A stretch of 64,000 bases of DNA from Nostoc carneum NIES-2107 (GCA_002368155.1 AP018181.1:124001-188000); one strand, 5' to 3'. Shown: positions 8,953 through 19,389, numbered from the stretch's first letter. Program-made: numbers and translations. The notes: generated by a model not told the origin, from the letters alone.

Positions 8953-11247
8953 ATGTCCATGACCACGATCGCTCCTGAACAGGTTAACCGCATCGTTTGG
9001 AATCAACATCAAGACCCCTTTGAAGTACTGGGTTCTCATCTCATAGAGCAGAATGGCAAAAATGTCTGGGCGGTGCGAGCCTACTTACCAAATGCAAGTG
9101 CGGCTTGGGTTGTGATTCCACAGGAACGCAAAGAGTACCCAATGCAAACAGCCCACCATCCAAATTTTTTTGAATGCATTATTGAGACAGGAGAGCTAGC
9201 AAATTATCAGTTACGGATTAAAGAAGGGGAACATGAGCGTGTTACCTACGATCCTTATGCCTTTAGATCTCCCCGCTTGACAGACTTTGATTTACATTTG
9301 TTTGGTGAGGGTAATCACCACCGAATTTATGAAAAGTTGGGAGCGCACGTCACAGAAGTAGATGGCGTAAAGGGCGTTTATTTTGCAGTTTGGGCACCTA
9401 ATGCTCGTAACGTTTCTCTGTTGGGAGATTTTAATAGCTGGGATGGACGCAAACACCAAATGCGAAAAGGCCCCACTGGCGTTTGGGAATTGTTTATTCC
9501 TGAATTAGGAGTGGGAGAACATTATAAATATGAAATCAAAAATTTTGAAGGTCACATTTACGAAAAATCCGATCCATACGGTTTCCAACAAGAACCTCGA
9601 CCAAAAACTGCATCAATTGTCACTAACTTAGATAGTTACAATTGGAGCGATCGCGACTGGTTAGAAAAACGCCGACATACCGATCCTCTAACTCAGCCTG
9701 TGTCAGTTTATGAAGTACATATAGGTTCTTGGTTACATGCTTCTAGTGCGGAACCTGCAAAATTACCCAATGGTGAAACCGAACCTGTAGTTATAGTTTC
9801 TGAACTTAAACCCGGCGCACGTTTCCTCACCTATCGCGAACTAGCCGAGAGACTTATTCCCTACGTTAAAGAACTCGGTTATACCCATGTAGAGCTTTTA
9901 CCAATTGCAGAACATCCCTTTGATGGCTCTTGGGGTTATCAAGTGACTGGCTACTATGCCCCTACCTCCCGGTTTGGTACTCCTGAAGATTTCATGTATT
10001 TTGTTGACCAATGTCATCAAAATGGCATCGGTGTGATTGTAGATTGGGTTCCCGGCCACTTTCCTAAAGATGGGCATGGCTTAGCTTTCTTCGATGGTAG
10101 TCACCTCTACGAACACGCTGACCCGCGTAAAGGCGAACATAAAGAATGGGGAACGCTGGTATTTAATTACTCGCGCCACGAAGTGCGTAATTTCCTGGTA
10201 GCAAATGCCCTCTTTTGGTTTGACAAATACCATATTGATGGTATTCGCGTCGATGCTGTAGCTTCTATGCTTTACCTCGACTATTGCCGTAAACCGGGAG
10301 AATGGCTACCTAATCAGTATGGTGGTAGGGAAAATCTGGAAGCAGCCGAGTTTCTGCGTCAGGTAAATTATCTAATTTTCAGCTATTTTCCTGGCGCGCT
10401 GTCCGTTGCAGAGGAGTCCACTTCTTGGCCAATGGTATCTTGGCCTACCTACACAGGTGGTCTAGGCTTTAACTTAAAGTGGAACATGGGTTGGATGCAC
10501 GATATGCTGGACTACTTCAGCATGGATCCTTGGTTCCGCCAGTTCCATCAAAACAATGTCACTTTTAGTATGTGGTACAACCACAGCGAAAACTTCATGC
10601 TGGCTCTGTCCCACGATGAAATCGTGCATGGTAAGAGCAATATGATTGGCAAAATGCCAGGGGATACATGGCAGAAGTTAGCTAATATACGTTGTTTATT
10701 TAGTTATATGTTCGCTCACCCAGGTAAGAAAACCATGTTTATGAGCATGGAATTTGGGCAATGGAGCGAGTGGAATGTGTGGGGTGATTTAGAATGGCAC
10801 TTGCTGCAATATGAGCCACACCAACAGTTAAAACAATTTTTCCAAGAGTTGAACCACCTCTACCGCAGCGAACCAACCTTATACACCCAAGATTTTGCCG
10901 AACCTGGTTTTGAGTGGATTGACTGTAGCGACAACCGTCATAGCGTGGTTTCCTTTATCCGCCGTGACAAGGATTCAGAAAATTTTGTGGTTGTGGTTTG
11001 TAACTTTACACCTCAACCTCATTCTCATTACCGCATAGGCGTACCAGAAAAGGGTTTTTATACCGAGTTATTTAATAGTGATTCCCGTCAATATGGCGGT
11101 AGTAACATGGGTAACTTAGGCGGTAAATGGACAGATGATTGGTCATTGCACAATCGTCCATATTCCTTAGACTTGTGTCTGCCACCTTTGGGAGTATTAA
11201 TTCTCAAGTTGGATCAGGAGAAGACAGCAGCAGCTTTGGGGTCTTAA
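8953..11247 (+). CDS. glgB: 1,4-alpha-glucan branching enzyme GlgB
   Basis: Creates alpha-1,6 branches in glycogen by transferring glucan chains; carbon storage. At 764 aa it has the usual bacterial length. It has an N-terminal GlgB domain and a CBM48 module (about 120-210, VYFAVWAPNARNVSLLGDFNSWDG). The GH13 barrel contains VDWVPGHFPKD, the nucleophile region GIRVDAVASMLYLDY, the acid/base region SVAEESTSWP and LSHDEIVHGK. A C-terminal beta domain ends the protein. ATG 8953 follows AGGTAG at good spacing; ATG 8959 is also possible. It stands alone, with a hairpin downstream made of two HIP1 octamers. Confidence 0.97.
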   Translation: MSMTTIAPEQVNRIVWNQHQDPFEVLGSHLIEQNGKNVWAVRAYLPNASAAWVVIPQERKEYPMQTAHHPNFFECIIETGELANYQLRIKEGEHERVTYDPYAFRSPRLTDFDLHLFGEGNHHRIYEKLGAHVTEVDGVKGVYFAVWAPNARNVSLLGDFNSWDGRKHQMRKGPTGVWELFIPELGVGEHYKYEIKNFEGHIYEKSDPYGFQQEPRPKTASIVTNLDSYNWSDRDWLEKRRHTDPLTQPVSVYEVHIGSWLHASSAEPAKLPNGETEPVVIVSELKPGARFLTYRELAERLIPYVKELGYTHVELLPIAEHPFDGSWGYQVTGYYAPTSRFGTPEDFMYFVDQCHQNGIGVIVDWVPGHFPKDGHGLAFFDGSHLYEHADPRKGEHKEWGTLVFNYSRHEVRNFLVANALFWFDKYHIDGIRVDAVASMLYLDYCRKPGEWLPNQYGGRENLEAAEFLRQVNYLIFSYFPGALSVAEESTSWPMVSWPTYTGGLGFNLKWNMGWMHDMLDYFSMDPWFRQFHQNNVTFSMWYNHSENFMLALSHDEIVHGKSNMIGKMPGDTWQKLANIRCLFSYMFAHPGKKTMFMSMEFGQWSEWNVWGDLEWHLLQYEPHQQLKQFFQELNHLYRSEPTLYTQDFAEPGFEWIDCSDNRHSVVSFIRRDKDSENFVVVVCNFTPQPHSHYRIGVPEKGFYTELFNSDSRQYGGSNMGNLGGKWTDDWSLHNRPYSLDLCLPPLGVLILKLDQEKTAAALGS

Positions 11248-11330
11248 GGTATTGTCAAGGGTCAACAGTTGTTTGCATAGACTTTTGACTCTTGACTAAT
11301 ACCAAGTTATTGCATAGACACCGATCATAT

Positions 11331-11366
11331 AAAAAAAGCGATCGCAAATCAGCGATCGCTTTCCCT
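11331..11366. terminator. Terminator-like hairpin built from two HIP1 octamers, between convergent glgB and htrA-type genes
   Basis: Seven A (11331-11337), GCGATCGC (11338-11345), a 6-nt loop AAATCA, GCGATCGC (11352-11359), then TTTCCCTT. The arms are extended to AAAGCGATCGC/GCGATCGCTTT. With A-run and T-run on opposite sides it could terminate transcription from both convergent genes. Confidence 0.7.
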
Positions 11367-11401
11367 TAAATATCTGATTCTCGGATCATCCCGACTCAGT
11401 A

Positions 11402-12664
11402 CTATTGCACTAAATTAGTTGGGAAAGCACCGGGCCGCACCGCAACACTGACATTTTGCCCATTACGTCGCAACTCTAAGCGCACATCCCCACCAATTTC
11501 GCTATTATCTACAGCTTTTTGGATACTGCTAGCGTCTGTTACTGTTTGACCATTGAGTTTTTGGATAACGTCACCTGCACGAATTCCGGCTTTAGCTGCT
11601 GGTGAATTCGGCACAACTTTCACAACTAAAACACCTTTATCTTCTGCCACACTCAAACCACTATTAGGATCTGAGTTGATGTTTTGCTTTAATTCCGGTG
11701 TCAAACCCACCATTTGAATTCCCAAATATGGGTGTTGTGCTTTACCTGTAGCTATCAGTTGATTAGAAATACGTTGTGCTGTATTGATGGGGATAGAAAA
11801 GCCCAAGCCTTGCGCGCCCTGAATAATGGCGGTATTCATACCAATGACTTCACCACGGGAATTCAGCAAAGGCCCGCCAGAGTTACCAGGGTTAATTGCT
11901 GCATCGGTTTGAATAAATTCAACTCGTTTATCAGATGCACCAATTTGATTGCCACTCCGTCCGGTAGCGCTGATAATCCCGGTCGTGACAGTATTATCTA
12001 ACCCTAGGGGATTACCGATCGCGATCGCCCATTGTCCTGGTTGCAATTGGTCAGAGTTACCAAGGCTGACTGTTGGTAAATTATCTGCTTGAATCTTCAC
12101 CACAGCAACATCTGTTAACTCGTCTTTGCCTAATACCTTACCTTGAAAACTGCGACCATCTTTGAGGATGACTGTCACAGTATCAGCACCGTCTACTACG
12201 TGGGCATTAGTCAAAATCCGACCATCTTTACCAATGATAAAGCCAGAACCAGTACCCCTTTGTACTTGGTTTCCTTGTGGTATTTGAGAACCAAAGAAAC
12301 GGCGGAAAAACGGATCGTTAAATTCTTCTGGTAACTGAGTTTTGACTGTGCGTGAAGAGTTAATTCGTACCACAGCCGGGCCTACTCTTTGCACTACCTC
12401 TGTGACAAAGTTGGGGTCTGTACCTGCTGTAATTGGAGGTGCAGCATTTACTGGACTAACTGCCAAATTCGATGCACTCTGAGATAGCTTTTGAGGCTGT
12501 CCAGCTAAATAGCCACCTGCCAATGTCATCCCAGATCCCAGCAGCACCAGCGAAAGAGAGGCAGCTGCCTTAGTCCAGGGTGCATGATTACGGTGTTTAG
12601 TACCAGATGTATTCAATGAATTGTTGTTTGAGAAATTGTCTCCGTCGCGTGGTTGGTTTTGCAT
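11402..12664 (-). CDS. HtrA/Deg-family serine protease with PDZ domain (HhoA/HhoB/HtrA type)
   Basis: Periplasmic or membrane-anchored quality-control protease. It has an N-terminal cytoplasmic tail, a signal-anchor helix (about 33-54) and a trypsin-like domain with triad H155 (LTNAHVVD), D185 (LTDVAVVK) and S262 ([10 protein letters not shown]). One PDZ domain follows (about 300-410: [17 protein letters not shown]). At 420 aa with a single PDZ it matches the cyanobacterial HhoA/HhoB/HtrA trio; I cannot say which. A 73-bp direct repeat pair lies just upstream of the gene. Confidence 0.93.
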   Translation of the reverse strand: MQNQPRDGDNFSNNNSLNTSGTKHRNHAPWTKAAASLSLVLLGSGMTLAGGYLAGQPQKLSQSASNLAVSPVNAAPPITAGTDPNFVTEVVQRVGPAVVRINSSRTVKTQLPEEFNDPFFRRFFGSQIPQGNQVQRGTGSGFIIGKDGRILTNAHVVDGADTVTVILKDGRSFQGKVLGKDELTDVAVVKIQADNLPTVSLGNSDQLQPGQWAIAIGNPLGLDNTVTTGIISATGRSGNQIGASDKRVEFIQTDAAINPGNSGGPLLNSRGEVIGMNTAIIQGAQGLGFSIPINTAQRISNQLIATGKAQHPYLGIQMVGLTPELKQNINSDPNSGLSVAEDKGVLVVKVVPNSPAAKAGIRAGDVIQKLNGQTVTDASSIQKAVDNSEIGGDVRLELRRNGQNVSVAVRPGAFPTNLVQ

Positions 12665-12682
12665 TGCTGTCTGGAAGGATAT

Positions 12683-12930
12683 TTAGATGTACTACTAATT
12701 ATAGATATCGTTTTTGACGCTTTTGTTGCACGGATATTACTCTGGTGTGAAATAGTTCTTGATAGTAGAAATTATTTCCGTGTTTTTATACCGTTGCTAG
12801 AACTAAATATTCATATCTAGCTTTAATTGCAACTATAAACAGCGATCGCAGCGATAGTTAGATTTACTACTAATTATAGAAATTGTTTTTGACAGTTCTG
12901 TTGCAGAGGTATGACGCTGATGTGAAACAG
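12683..12930. repeat. Pair of 73-bp direct repeats upstream of the Deg protease gene
   Basis: Copies at 12683-12755 and 12858-12930 align without gaps at roughly 80% identity (13 mismatches by eye). Both contain ACTACTAATTATAGA and GTTTTTGAC. They fill most of the 12665-13003 intergenic region, which also holds a HIP1 site at 12842-12849. No gene is apparent there. Confidence 0.8.
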
Positions 12931-13003
12931 CGCAGGAGTAGAATTAAAAAACCTGATATATCTCAAACTAGCTGTGAGTGCGATCGCTTTTCAGCAATTT
13001 TAT

Positions 13004-13648
13004 CTATAAAATTACTTCAACTTTGCGCTGTCCCACCACTTCCGGCGCACTTACTTTTAAACTCATTTCTTGATAACTTGTAGTTAAAAATGGCTGACCT
13101 AAACATATTCCTGCAAAAGGACTTTCTCGGGGAACCTCTAGCTTTGAATTAATCAAACCCAAGCGAGATTCCATTTCGGCTGCAAATACTAATAAATCAG
13201 CACCCATAGCACTGAAACTAGAAGCACCTAACCATTGCCGCCACGCCAAACTTTTTTGAGTGTAATTGAGAGTACACAACTTGCGCTTTCCTTGGCGAAC
13301 AGTTACATTGTTTTCTTGCCATTCAAAATCAGCTAATTCTTTTGGTAACCCCCAAATTTCCCGACCACCAGCTACCGAATCAACATGGTCTACATAAATA
13401 TGGGAAATCCAACCGCCTATTTTTCCCTGATAACTAACTATTGCAGGAACAACAATTAACTCGCTATACTCCAGCACTGAGTTAGAACCGTAATAGGATA
13501 AATAGACACTAGCAACAGTTTTCCCAGGCCAGACAGAGATAATATCTAACTCTAAAGGAACTAAAGAGCGCACTTGCTCAACATTCACTAAATGCAGACT
13601 CTGCACAGCGTCGCCTTGCAGCATCCAAGGTGCTTGGGGATAAGACAT
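13004..13648 (-). CDS. Acetoacetate decarboxylase-family protein
   Basis: 214 aa with the acetoacetate decarboxylase fold signature. It runs from an N-terminal PWMLQGDAVQSLHLV through ELIVVPAIV and HIYVDHVDSVAGGREIWG to GLPKELADFEW. In true decarboxylases a lysine in the (G)xPK segment forms the Schiff base, and a lysine is present here. The catalytic glutamate cannot be assigned by eye. The protein is shorter than clostridial Adc (about 245 aa) and resembles the broad ADC-like group found in cyanobacteria and plants, whose substrates are mostly unknown. Family membership is confident; decarboxylase activity is an inference. The start follows a region of AATTCAAAATTC short repeats. Confidence 0.85.
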   Translation of the reverse strand: MSYPQAPWMLQGDAVQSLHLVNVEQVRSLVPLELDIISVWPGKTVASVYLSYYGSNSVLEYSELIVVPAIVSYQGKIGGWISHIYVDHVDSVAGGREIWGLPKELADFEWQENNVTVRQGKRKLCTLNYTQKSLAWRQWLGASSFSAMGADLLVFAAEMESRLGLINSKLEVPRESPFAGICLGQPFLTTSYQEMSLKVSAPEVVGQRKVEVIL

Positions 13649-13731
13649 AGCAATTCAAAATTCAAAATTCAAAATTCAAAATTAATTAGGGTGAAGGTAA
13701 TACCATTTTGAAAAAAGAACGCGACAGATGA

Positions 13732-13794
13732 GTAGGGGCACGGCACCAGTAAGATATTTGATATGCCAAAAGATTGAGGATGCCGTGCCCTTAC
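13732..13794. repeat. GTAGGGGCACGGC...GCCGTGCCCTTAC palindromic element
   Basis: Terminal inverted arms of about 13 bp enclose a 35-base centre. It is a member of the GTAGGG-ended palindrome family (compare 17504, 59299, 61182). Confidence 0.8.
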
Positions 13795-13867
13795 AAAGAA
13801 TTTATCTGCCGCAAACATTATTTGAATTGGTATTACCCCTTTATTAATAGGTAGCAATTTATTACAT

Positions 13868-13903
13868 AAAAAAAATCCCCACCCAGGCTAATGCTTGGGC
13901 GGG
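13868..13903 (-). terminator. Rho-independent terminator of dnaK
   Basis: On the minus strand a GC-rich stem CCCGCCCA...TGGGTGGG is followed by GA and eight T. It lies about 65 bases past the dnaK stop, beyond a second hairpin. Confidence 0.85.
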
Positions 13904-13911
13904 TAAGAACA

Positions 13912-13958
13912 GTTAAGGATGCAATGTCTACGACAGACTAAGCCTATGCATCCTTAAC
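13912..13958 (-). terminator. Second hairpin directly after dnaK
   Basis: Perfect 12-bp inverted repeat GTTAAGGATGCA / TGCATCCTTAAC (13912-13923 and 13947-13958) with an inner GTCT/AGAC. There is no T-run, so it is probably a 3' stabilising hairpin in tandem with the terminator. Confidence 0.65.
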
Positions 13959-13969
13959 CACCAGATCAA

Positions 13970-15880
13970 TTACTTGCTTTCAGTGAAGTCAGCATCAATT
14001 ACATCATCACCGCTGCCGGAAGGAGGAGGAGTGGGGCCGCCATCAGCAGGGCCAGGGCCACCAGGTGCAGCACCACCACCAGCTTGTTGATAGATGTTGC
14101 TACCAACTGCAAATAGTGCTTGTTGCAATTCAGGTGTCAGCTTCTTAATTTGCTCATCATCTTCCTTAGCTACTGCTTCCCGCAGTTCTTTGACTAAACC
14201 TTCAACTTTGGTTTTGTCAGCTTCAGGAACTTTATCACCTAATTCTTGCAACTGCTTCTCAGCTTGGTAAGCCAAGGAATCAGCTTGGTTCTTGCGTTCA
14301 ATTTTCTCACGACGTTCCTTGTCAGAAGAAGCGTTTTGTTCAGCTTCTCTCACCATCCGGTCAACATCAGATTTATCCAAGGTGGAAGCACCTGTAATGC
14401 TGATGGATTGTTCCTTACCAGTACCCTTATCCTTAGCAGTGACGTTGAGGATACCGTTAGCGTCGATGTCAAAGATTACTTCAATTTGAGGTACACCCCG
14501 TGGTGCAGAGGGAATACCATCAAGGCGGAAGGTTCCCAAACTCTTGTTGTCGTTAGCAAATTCCCGTTCACCTTGGAGAACGTGGATTTCGACATTGCTT
14601 TGACCATCCACTGCTGTGGAGAATACTTCCGATTTCTTGGTGGGAATTGTAGTGTTGCGAGGAATAATCTTGGTCATCACACCACCCAAGGTTTCAACAC
14701 CTAAAGATAGTGGTGTTACGTCTAACAACAAGATACCAGTAACATCACCAGCTAGTACCCCTGCTTGAATTGCTGCACCAACAGCTACTACTTCATCAGG
14801 GTTCACAGTTTGATTAGGATCTTTACCTAACAACCGCTTCACCAACTCTTGGACTGCGGGAATCCGGGTAGAACCACCAACTAAGACAACTTCATCGATA
14901 TTGTCTTTAGTTAATTTGGCATCTCTAAGCGCATTTTCTACAGGGATGCGGGAACGGTCGATTAAGTCAGAGCAAAGTTCTTCAAACTTAGCGCGGGTGA
15001 GGGTTGTATCCAGGTGCTTTGGCCCATCCTGGGTAGCAGTGATAAAGGGTAGGTTAATTTCCGCTTGAGTCACGCTAGAAAGCTCAATCTTGGCTTTTTC
15101 TGCGGCTTCGGTCAAACGTTGTAAGGCTTGTCTATCTTTGCGGAGATCAATACCTTCGTCTTTTTTGAACTGTTCAGCTAAGAAATCAACAATTTTCTTA
15201 TCGAAGTCGTCACCACCTAAGTGGGTGTCACCAGAGGTAGCTAGTACTTCAAATACGCCATCACCAACTTCTAGTACAGACACGTCGAAGGTACCACCAC
15301 CAAGGTCAAATACCAGGATAGTTTCGTTGCTCTTCTTATCAAATCCGTATGCTAGAGATGCCGCAGTCGGCTCGTTGATAATCCGCAATACTTCAATACC
15401 AGCGATTTTACCAGCGTCTTTGGTCGCTTGACGTTGGGAGTCGTTAAAGTAAGCGGGTACGGTAATTACAGCTTGAGTAACTGTTTCACCAAGATATTTG
15501 CTAGCGTCTTCAACTAATTTACGTAGAACTTTCGCAGAAATTTCTTCAGGAGCAAATTGCTTACCAGCACCAGGAGAATCTAGTTTAACGTTACCGCTAC
15601 TGCTTAATACCTTATAGGAAACTTCTGTAGCTTCGTTTGTAACTTCATCAAAGCGGCGACCAATAAAGCGCTTTACCGAATAGAAAGTATTTTCTGGGTT
15701 CATCACCGCTTGGCGTTTGGCAATTTGTCCTACCAAATTATCGCCATTTTTTGCAAATGCTACAACCGATGGTGTTGTCCGAAAACCCTCTGCATTAGCA
15801 ATAACCGTGGGTTTACCACCTTCCATGACTGCGACGCAGGAGTTCGTTGTACCTAAGTCAATTCCAACTACTTTTGCCAT
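13970..15880 (-). CDS. dnaK: Molecular chaperone DnaK (Hsp70), DnaK2-like
   Basis: ATP-driven chaperone working with DnaJ and GrpE. The 636 aa comprise an actin-like ATPase domain (1-385: [50 protein letters not shown]), a substrate-binding domain (about 390-510, [14 protein letters not shown]), an alpha lid and a Gly/Pro-rich tail ending [12 protein letters not shown]. Length and tail match the main cyanobacterial form DnaK2 rather than the longer DnaK3; this is by memory of the family. It is monocistronic, without dnaJ or grpE beside it, and followed by two hairpins. I saw no CIRCE operator upstream. Confidence 0.97.
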   Translation of the reverse strand: MAKVVGIDLGTTNSCVAVMEGGKPTVIANAEGFRTTPSVVAFAKNGDNLVGQIAKRQAVMNPENTFYSVKRFIGRRFDEVTNEATEVSYKVLSSSGNVKLDSPGAGKQFAPEEISAKVLRKLVEDASKYLGETVTQAVITVPAYFNDSQRQATKDAGKIAGIEVLRIINEPTAASLAYGFDKKSNETILVFDLGGGTFDVSVLEVGDGVFEVLATSGDTHLGGDDFDKKIVDFLAEQFKKDEGIDLRKDRQALQRLTEAAEKAKIELSSVTQAEINLPFITATQDGPKHLDTTLTRAKFEELCSDLIDRSRIPVENALRDAKLTKDNIDEVVLVGGSTRIPAVQELVKRLLGKDPNQTVNPDEVVAVGAAIQAGVLAGDVTGILLLDVTPLSLGVETLGGVMTKIIPRNTTIPTKKSEVFSTAVDGQSNVEIHVLQGEREFANDNKSLGTFRLDGIPSAPRGVPQIEVIFDIDANGILNVTAKDKGTGKEQSISITGASTLDKSDVDRMVREAEQNASSDKERREKIERKNQADSLAYQAEKQLQELGDKVPEADKTKVEGLVKELREAVAKEDDEQIKKLTPELQQALFAVGSNIYQQAGGGAAPGGPGPADGGPTPPPSGSGDDVIDADFTESK

Positions 15881-16428
15881 TTTAAGCGCTGGCTCCGTAT
15901 AACTACAAATGAATGGGATTATTAAGGACTAAATTTTTGAACCAACTGTGCTGAGAGAAGCAGCCAGTTCAGCATGAATACCTTTGGTTTGGTTTTCGGA
16001 GTTAAGACCCCATAATATGCTGATATATATACTGAGCTTATATAGCCAGTCCATTAAGGGGGGTTTCCCGAACCTTGATTGGGACGGTTAAATTTAAGAA
16101 TCTATTTAGTTGGCTCATGAATTGATTTGCTTTCACTGTGTACTAATGTATGAGAATTAATACTTTCAGGAATTGGGGTGAACCGTAACACCAGAGTGGG
16201 GTTTGCCGTCTTTATAATGAACTACATGGCATTTGGTGATTGGTGATTGGTCATTGGTCATTGGTAATTAGGTGTTTGTTATTTCCCTCTTTCTCTCTCA
16301 TCCCCTTCATCTCTCTTATCCCCCTCTGCTCCCCTGCTTCCTCTGCTTCTTCATCCCCATCCCCCGATTGATTACGCTCTGAGTAAGTGACGCTAGACTA
16401 AAAATGTAAATAAATGTAACAAAACTAA
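15881..16428. other. Divergent intergenic region dnaK / aldo-keto reductase
   Basis: Contains the dnaK promoter region and, at 16236-16270, a GGTGATT/GGTCATT heptamer tract followed by a C/T-rich stretch. No CIRCE motif (TTAGCACTC-N9-GAGTGCTAA) is visible. No gene seen. Confidence 0.5.
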
Positions 16429-17388
16429 ATGTTTACAAACACGGAAACCATCACATTGGGGAAAAATGGCCCAGTTGTTACACCCCTTTGCCTTGGAACT
16501 TGGGCATGGGGTGATAAACTTTTTTGGAATTATGGGGATGGCTACGGGCCAGAACAATTAAAAGAAGCATTTACAGCCGCGCTAGAAGCTGGCGTGACTT
16601 TCTTTGATACAGCAGAAGTTTACGGATTGGGAATCAGCGAAACTCTGCTGGGGCAATTTTTGCAAGAAACTCAGCAACCTGTGCAAATTGCTACAAAATT
16701 CGGGCCTCTACCTTGGCGCTTTACAGGACAATCTGTCTCTGATGCTTTAACGGAGAGCCTCAAACGCCTACAATTAGAGCGAATTGAACTTTATCAAGTG
16801 CATTGGCCATTTACCTTCTTTTTAAGCCAAGAAACACTGATGAACACCCTCGCCAATGAAGTGCAGCGGGGTAGAATTGGCGCAATTGGCGTAAGTAATT
16901 ATTCCGCTACGCAAATGCGAGAAGCACAGCAAATTTTAGCGGCTAGAGGAGTACCTTTAGCAGTTAACCAAGTCCGCTACTCTTTGCTATCTCGGCAAAT
17001 TGAAAGCCAAGGTATTCTCTCCACAGCGCGTGAATTAGGTGTGACAATTTTGGCTTATAGTCCTTTAGCCCAGGGATTGCTCACAGGTAAATACACCGCT
17101 AATAGTGGTGAAACCCCCACAGGTGCCAGAAAATTAGACTCACGATTTAGTAAAGAAGGGCTACAAAAAATTTCACCTGTGATTTCTTTACTACAAAAAT
17201 TTGGAGAAAAATATGAGCGCACCCCTGCTCAAGTTGCTCTAAATTGGTTAATTGCTCAAGGTAATGTGATTCCTATCGCTGGGGTAAAAACAGCGCAACA
17301 AGTCCAACAAAATGCAGGCGCTTTAGGCTGGAGACTGAGCGATGATGAAGTGAGCGAATTAGAAAGAGTTAGTCGCCCTTGGTTGTAG
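16429..17388 (+). CDS. Aldo/keto reductase
   Basis: NAD(P)H-dependent oxidoreductase of the aldo/keto reductase superfamily, 319 aa. The catalytic tetrad is visible: D60 and Y65 in FFDTAEVYG, K90 in IATKFG and H125 in LYQVHWP. Downstream cofactor-binding blocks are GVSNYS, LLSRQIE, LAYSPLAQGLLTGKY and a C-terminal IPIAGVKTAQQVQQNAGALGW. The layout is that of the AKR11/13-like group typical of cyanobacteria and plants. The physiological substrate is unknown. It stands alone with convergent repeats downstream. Confidence 0.93.
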   Translation: MFTNTETITLGKNGPVVTPLCLGTWAWGDKLFWNYGDGYGPEQLKEAFTAALEAGVTFFDTAEVYGLGISETLLGQFLQETQQPVQIATKFGPLPWRFTGQSVSDALTESLKRLQLERIELYQVHWPFTFFLSQETLMNTLANEVQRGRIGAIGVSNYSATQMREAQQILAARGVPLAVNQVRYSLLSRQIESQGILSTARELGVTILAYSPLAQGLLTGKYTANSGETPTGARKLDSRFSKEGLQKISPVISLLQKFGEKYERTPAQVALNWLIAQGNVIPIAGVKTAQQVQQNAGALGWRLSDDEVSELERVSRPWL

Positions 17389-17503
17389 AATCTTTTTGAC
17401 AAATAGCTAAGTTTGAGTTGCAATTTCAATTCTCAACTCAAAATTTTTAGTAATAATAATTCTCCAAAATTCCGCTGAACATAATTGTTTTAATGCAGCA
17501 GTT

Positions 17504-17531
17504 GTAGGGGCGCAAAGCTTTGCGTCCCTAC
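17504..17531. repeat. GTAGGG-ended palindrome
   Basis: A 28-bp near-perfect palindrome GTAGGGGCGCAAAG / CTTTGCGTCCCTAC. Confidence 0.85.
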
Positions 17532-17606
17532 TTAATATCTTCGTCTCATTTGGTTTTTCAACTGGTATTACAATGCCGATTCATAAATAAAACACGGGAA
17601 ATTTTT

Positions 17607-17667
17607 GTAGGGTGGGCACTCACAAATATCTGATTTGCAACTTCATTATGAAGGTTGCCCAGCCTAC
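17607..17667. repeat. GTAGGGTGGGCA...TGCCCAGCCTAC palindromic element
   Basis: Terminal inverted arms of about 12 bp around a 37-base centre, about 75 bases from the previous palindrome. The remaining part of 17389-17856 shows no gene. Confidence 0.75.
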
Positions 17668-17856
17668 GATTTACCCAAAATCTTCAGTAATACCAACGCT
17701 CTAAACCTGAAAGACTTACTATCAGGCTATAGCTAATCCATCTTTGATGATGTTCTGAACAAATCATCAACAAGTTCAAGTCAAAAGTCAAAACTGTGAA
17801 ATACACACCGCCCAACTATAATTATCACTCTTGACTCTTGACCCTTGAGTATTGAC

Positions 17857-19389
17857 TTATGAAGCAGATTCTCTAGCTGAAGATGAACCTAGCTTGTGAT
17901 TAACAGGGGAAGTATCACGACGACCTGCGCGCAATTTTGGCTTGGGAGTAGAACGTCTTTCGTCTTCGCCAATGTTGTCTGATTTGCTCCAATTGGAACG
18001 GGAACGATCGCCTGAACCATCACGACGCTTAACCAACTTGGGCTTAGGAGTTGGCATATTGTCTTCTTGGGGAATTTCAATGTCTGAACTTAACCAAGCT
18101 GGACGAGTTTGATCGTAAGCGATTTGCAAGGCCGCAGCTGCGATCGCTTGAGCATCGTATTTTTCGATCAGTTCGCTGACTATTGGCAAGAATGAAGCTA
18201 AACGTTCGCCAGCTAAAGCTTCTCTAACTTGCTCTTGCAATTTATTGATGTGCCGCGCTTCAATTTGTGCTCTGGTGGGGATTGAAAGCAATTGCCAACT
18301 TTGACGGTTATGGCGTTCAAAGACTTGCTGCTTGCGGCGCTCAAATGGTTGTACTAGTGAAATCGCTGTTCCTTCTTTACCAGCACGACCAGTACGACCA
18401 ATACGGTGGACGTAGGTTTCTACGCTATCGGGTAAGTCGTAGTTGATCACATGAGACAGTTGATCTACATCTAACCCCCGGGCTGCAATATCGGTTGCTA
18501 CTACCCAGCGTACTTGGCGATTGCGGAAGCGGCTGAGTAAGCGTTCTCTAGCTTGTTGAGATAAATCACCGTGGTATTCATCGACACTGTGTCCGGCTGC
18601 TTGCAGCTGACTGGTGAGTTCGGCGGCGGTGCGTCTGGTACGGACAAATATCAATGCTGATTCTGGATCTTCCATTTCCAGAATTGGCTGTAAAGCTTTG
18701 GCTTTTGTCCAGTGGCGAGGAATTAGGTAAGCTACCTGATTAATTTTGGTGGGAGCAGCTTTTGGCTGTTCAACGGTAACTGTCGCAGGCGATCGCAAAA
18801 ATTTGTTGACCAATTGCCGAATGGATGGCGGCATAGTCGCTGAGAATAGGGCTGTTTGCCGTTCTTCTGGCGCTTGGGACAAGATTTTAATTACGTCATC
18901 GATAAAGCCCATGCTCAACATTTCATCGGCTTCATCCAACACAAACCATTTAACTTGATCGAGCTTCAAACATCCGCGATCTAGCAAGTCAATTACTCGT
19001 CCGGGAGTACCCACAACCATGTGGACACCACGTCGCAGTTGTAAAATTTGGCGATCAATTGATTGACCACCGTAGATTGCTAATACCCGCAATCCTTCAT
19101 CACCAATAAATTGGGTAATCGCATCGTGAACTTGCATGGCTAATTCACGAGTTGGTGTTAACACCAGCGCTTGCACGGCTCTTTGAGTCACATCTAGCCG
19201 TTCTAGAATTGGCAATGAAAAAGCTGCGGTTTTACCAGTTCCGGTTTGAGATTGTCCAACCACATCGCGTCCAGCTAGCAGTTGGGGAATTGCTTGAGTT
19301 TGAATATTGGTTGGTGTGGTGAAACCAATTTTTTCTAGTTGTTCAACACGTTCTTGTGAAATGCCTAGTTCTTGAAACGAAAGATTCAT
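17857..19389 (-). CDS. DEAD-box ATP-dependent RNA helicase (CrhR/DeaD-like)
   Basis: Unwinds RNA duplexes; related cyanobacterial enzymes (CrhR, CrhB, CrhC) act in cold and redox responses. The 510 aa contain all helicase motifs in order: Q-motif with FTTPTNIQTQAIP, SQTGTGKT (Walker A), PTRELA, GTPGR, VLDEADEM, SAT, ARGLD and HRIGRTGRAG. After about residue 375 comes a helical region and then a basic, Ser/Arg/Lys-rich low-complexity tail ending SSSARESAS, probably for RNA binding. Which Crh paralogue it is cannot be decided by eye. Confidence 0.94.
   Translation of the reverse strand: MNLSFQELGISQERVEQLEKIGFTTPTNIQTQAIPQLLAGRDVVGQSQTGTGKTAAFSLPILERLDVTQRAVQALVLTPTRELAMQVHDAITQFIGDEGLRVLAIYGGQSIDRQILQLRRGVHMVVGTPGRVIDLLDRGCLKLDQVKWFVLDEADEMLSMGFIDDVIKILSQAPEERQTALFSATMPPSIRQLVNKFLRSPATVTVEQPKAAPTKINQVAYLIPRHWTKAKALQPILEMEDPESALIFVRTRRTAAELTSQLQAAGHSVDEYHGDLSQQARERLLSRFRNRQVRWVVATDIAARGLDVDQLSHVINYDLPDSVETYVHRIGRTGRAGKEGTAISLVQPFERRKQQVFERHNRQSWQLLSIPTRAQIEARHINKLQEQVREALAGERLASFLPIVSELIEKYDAQAIAAAALQIAYDQTRPAWLSSDIEIPQEDNMPTPKPKLVKRRDGSGDRSRSNWSKSDNIGEDERRSTPKPKLRAGRRDTSPVNHKLGSSSARESAS

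Noticed and set aside
15881-16428. CIRCE operator for dnaK
   Set aside because: No TTAGCACTC-N9-GAGTGCTAA match found by eye.
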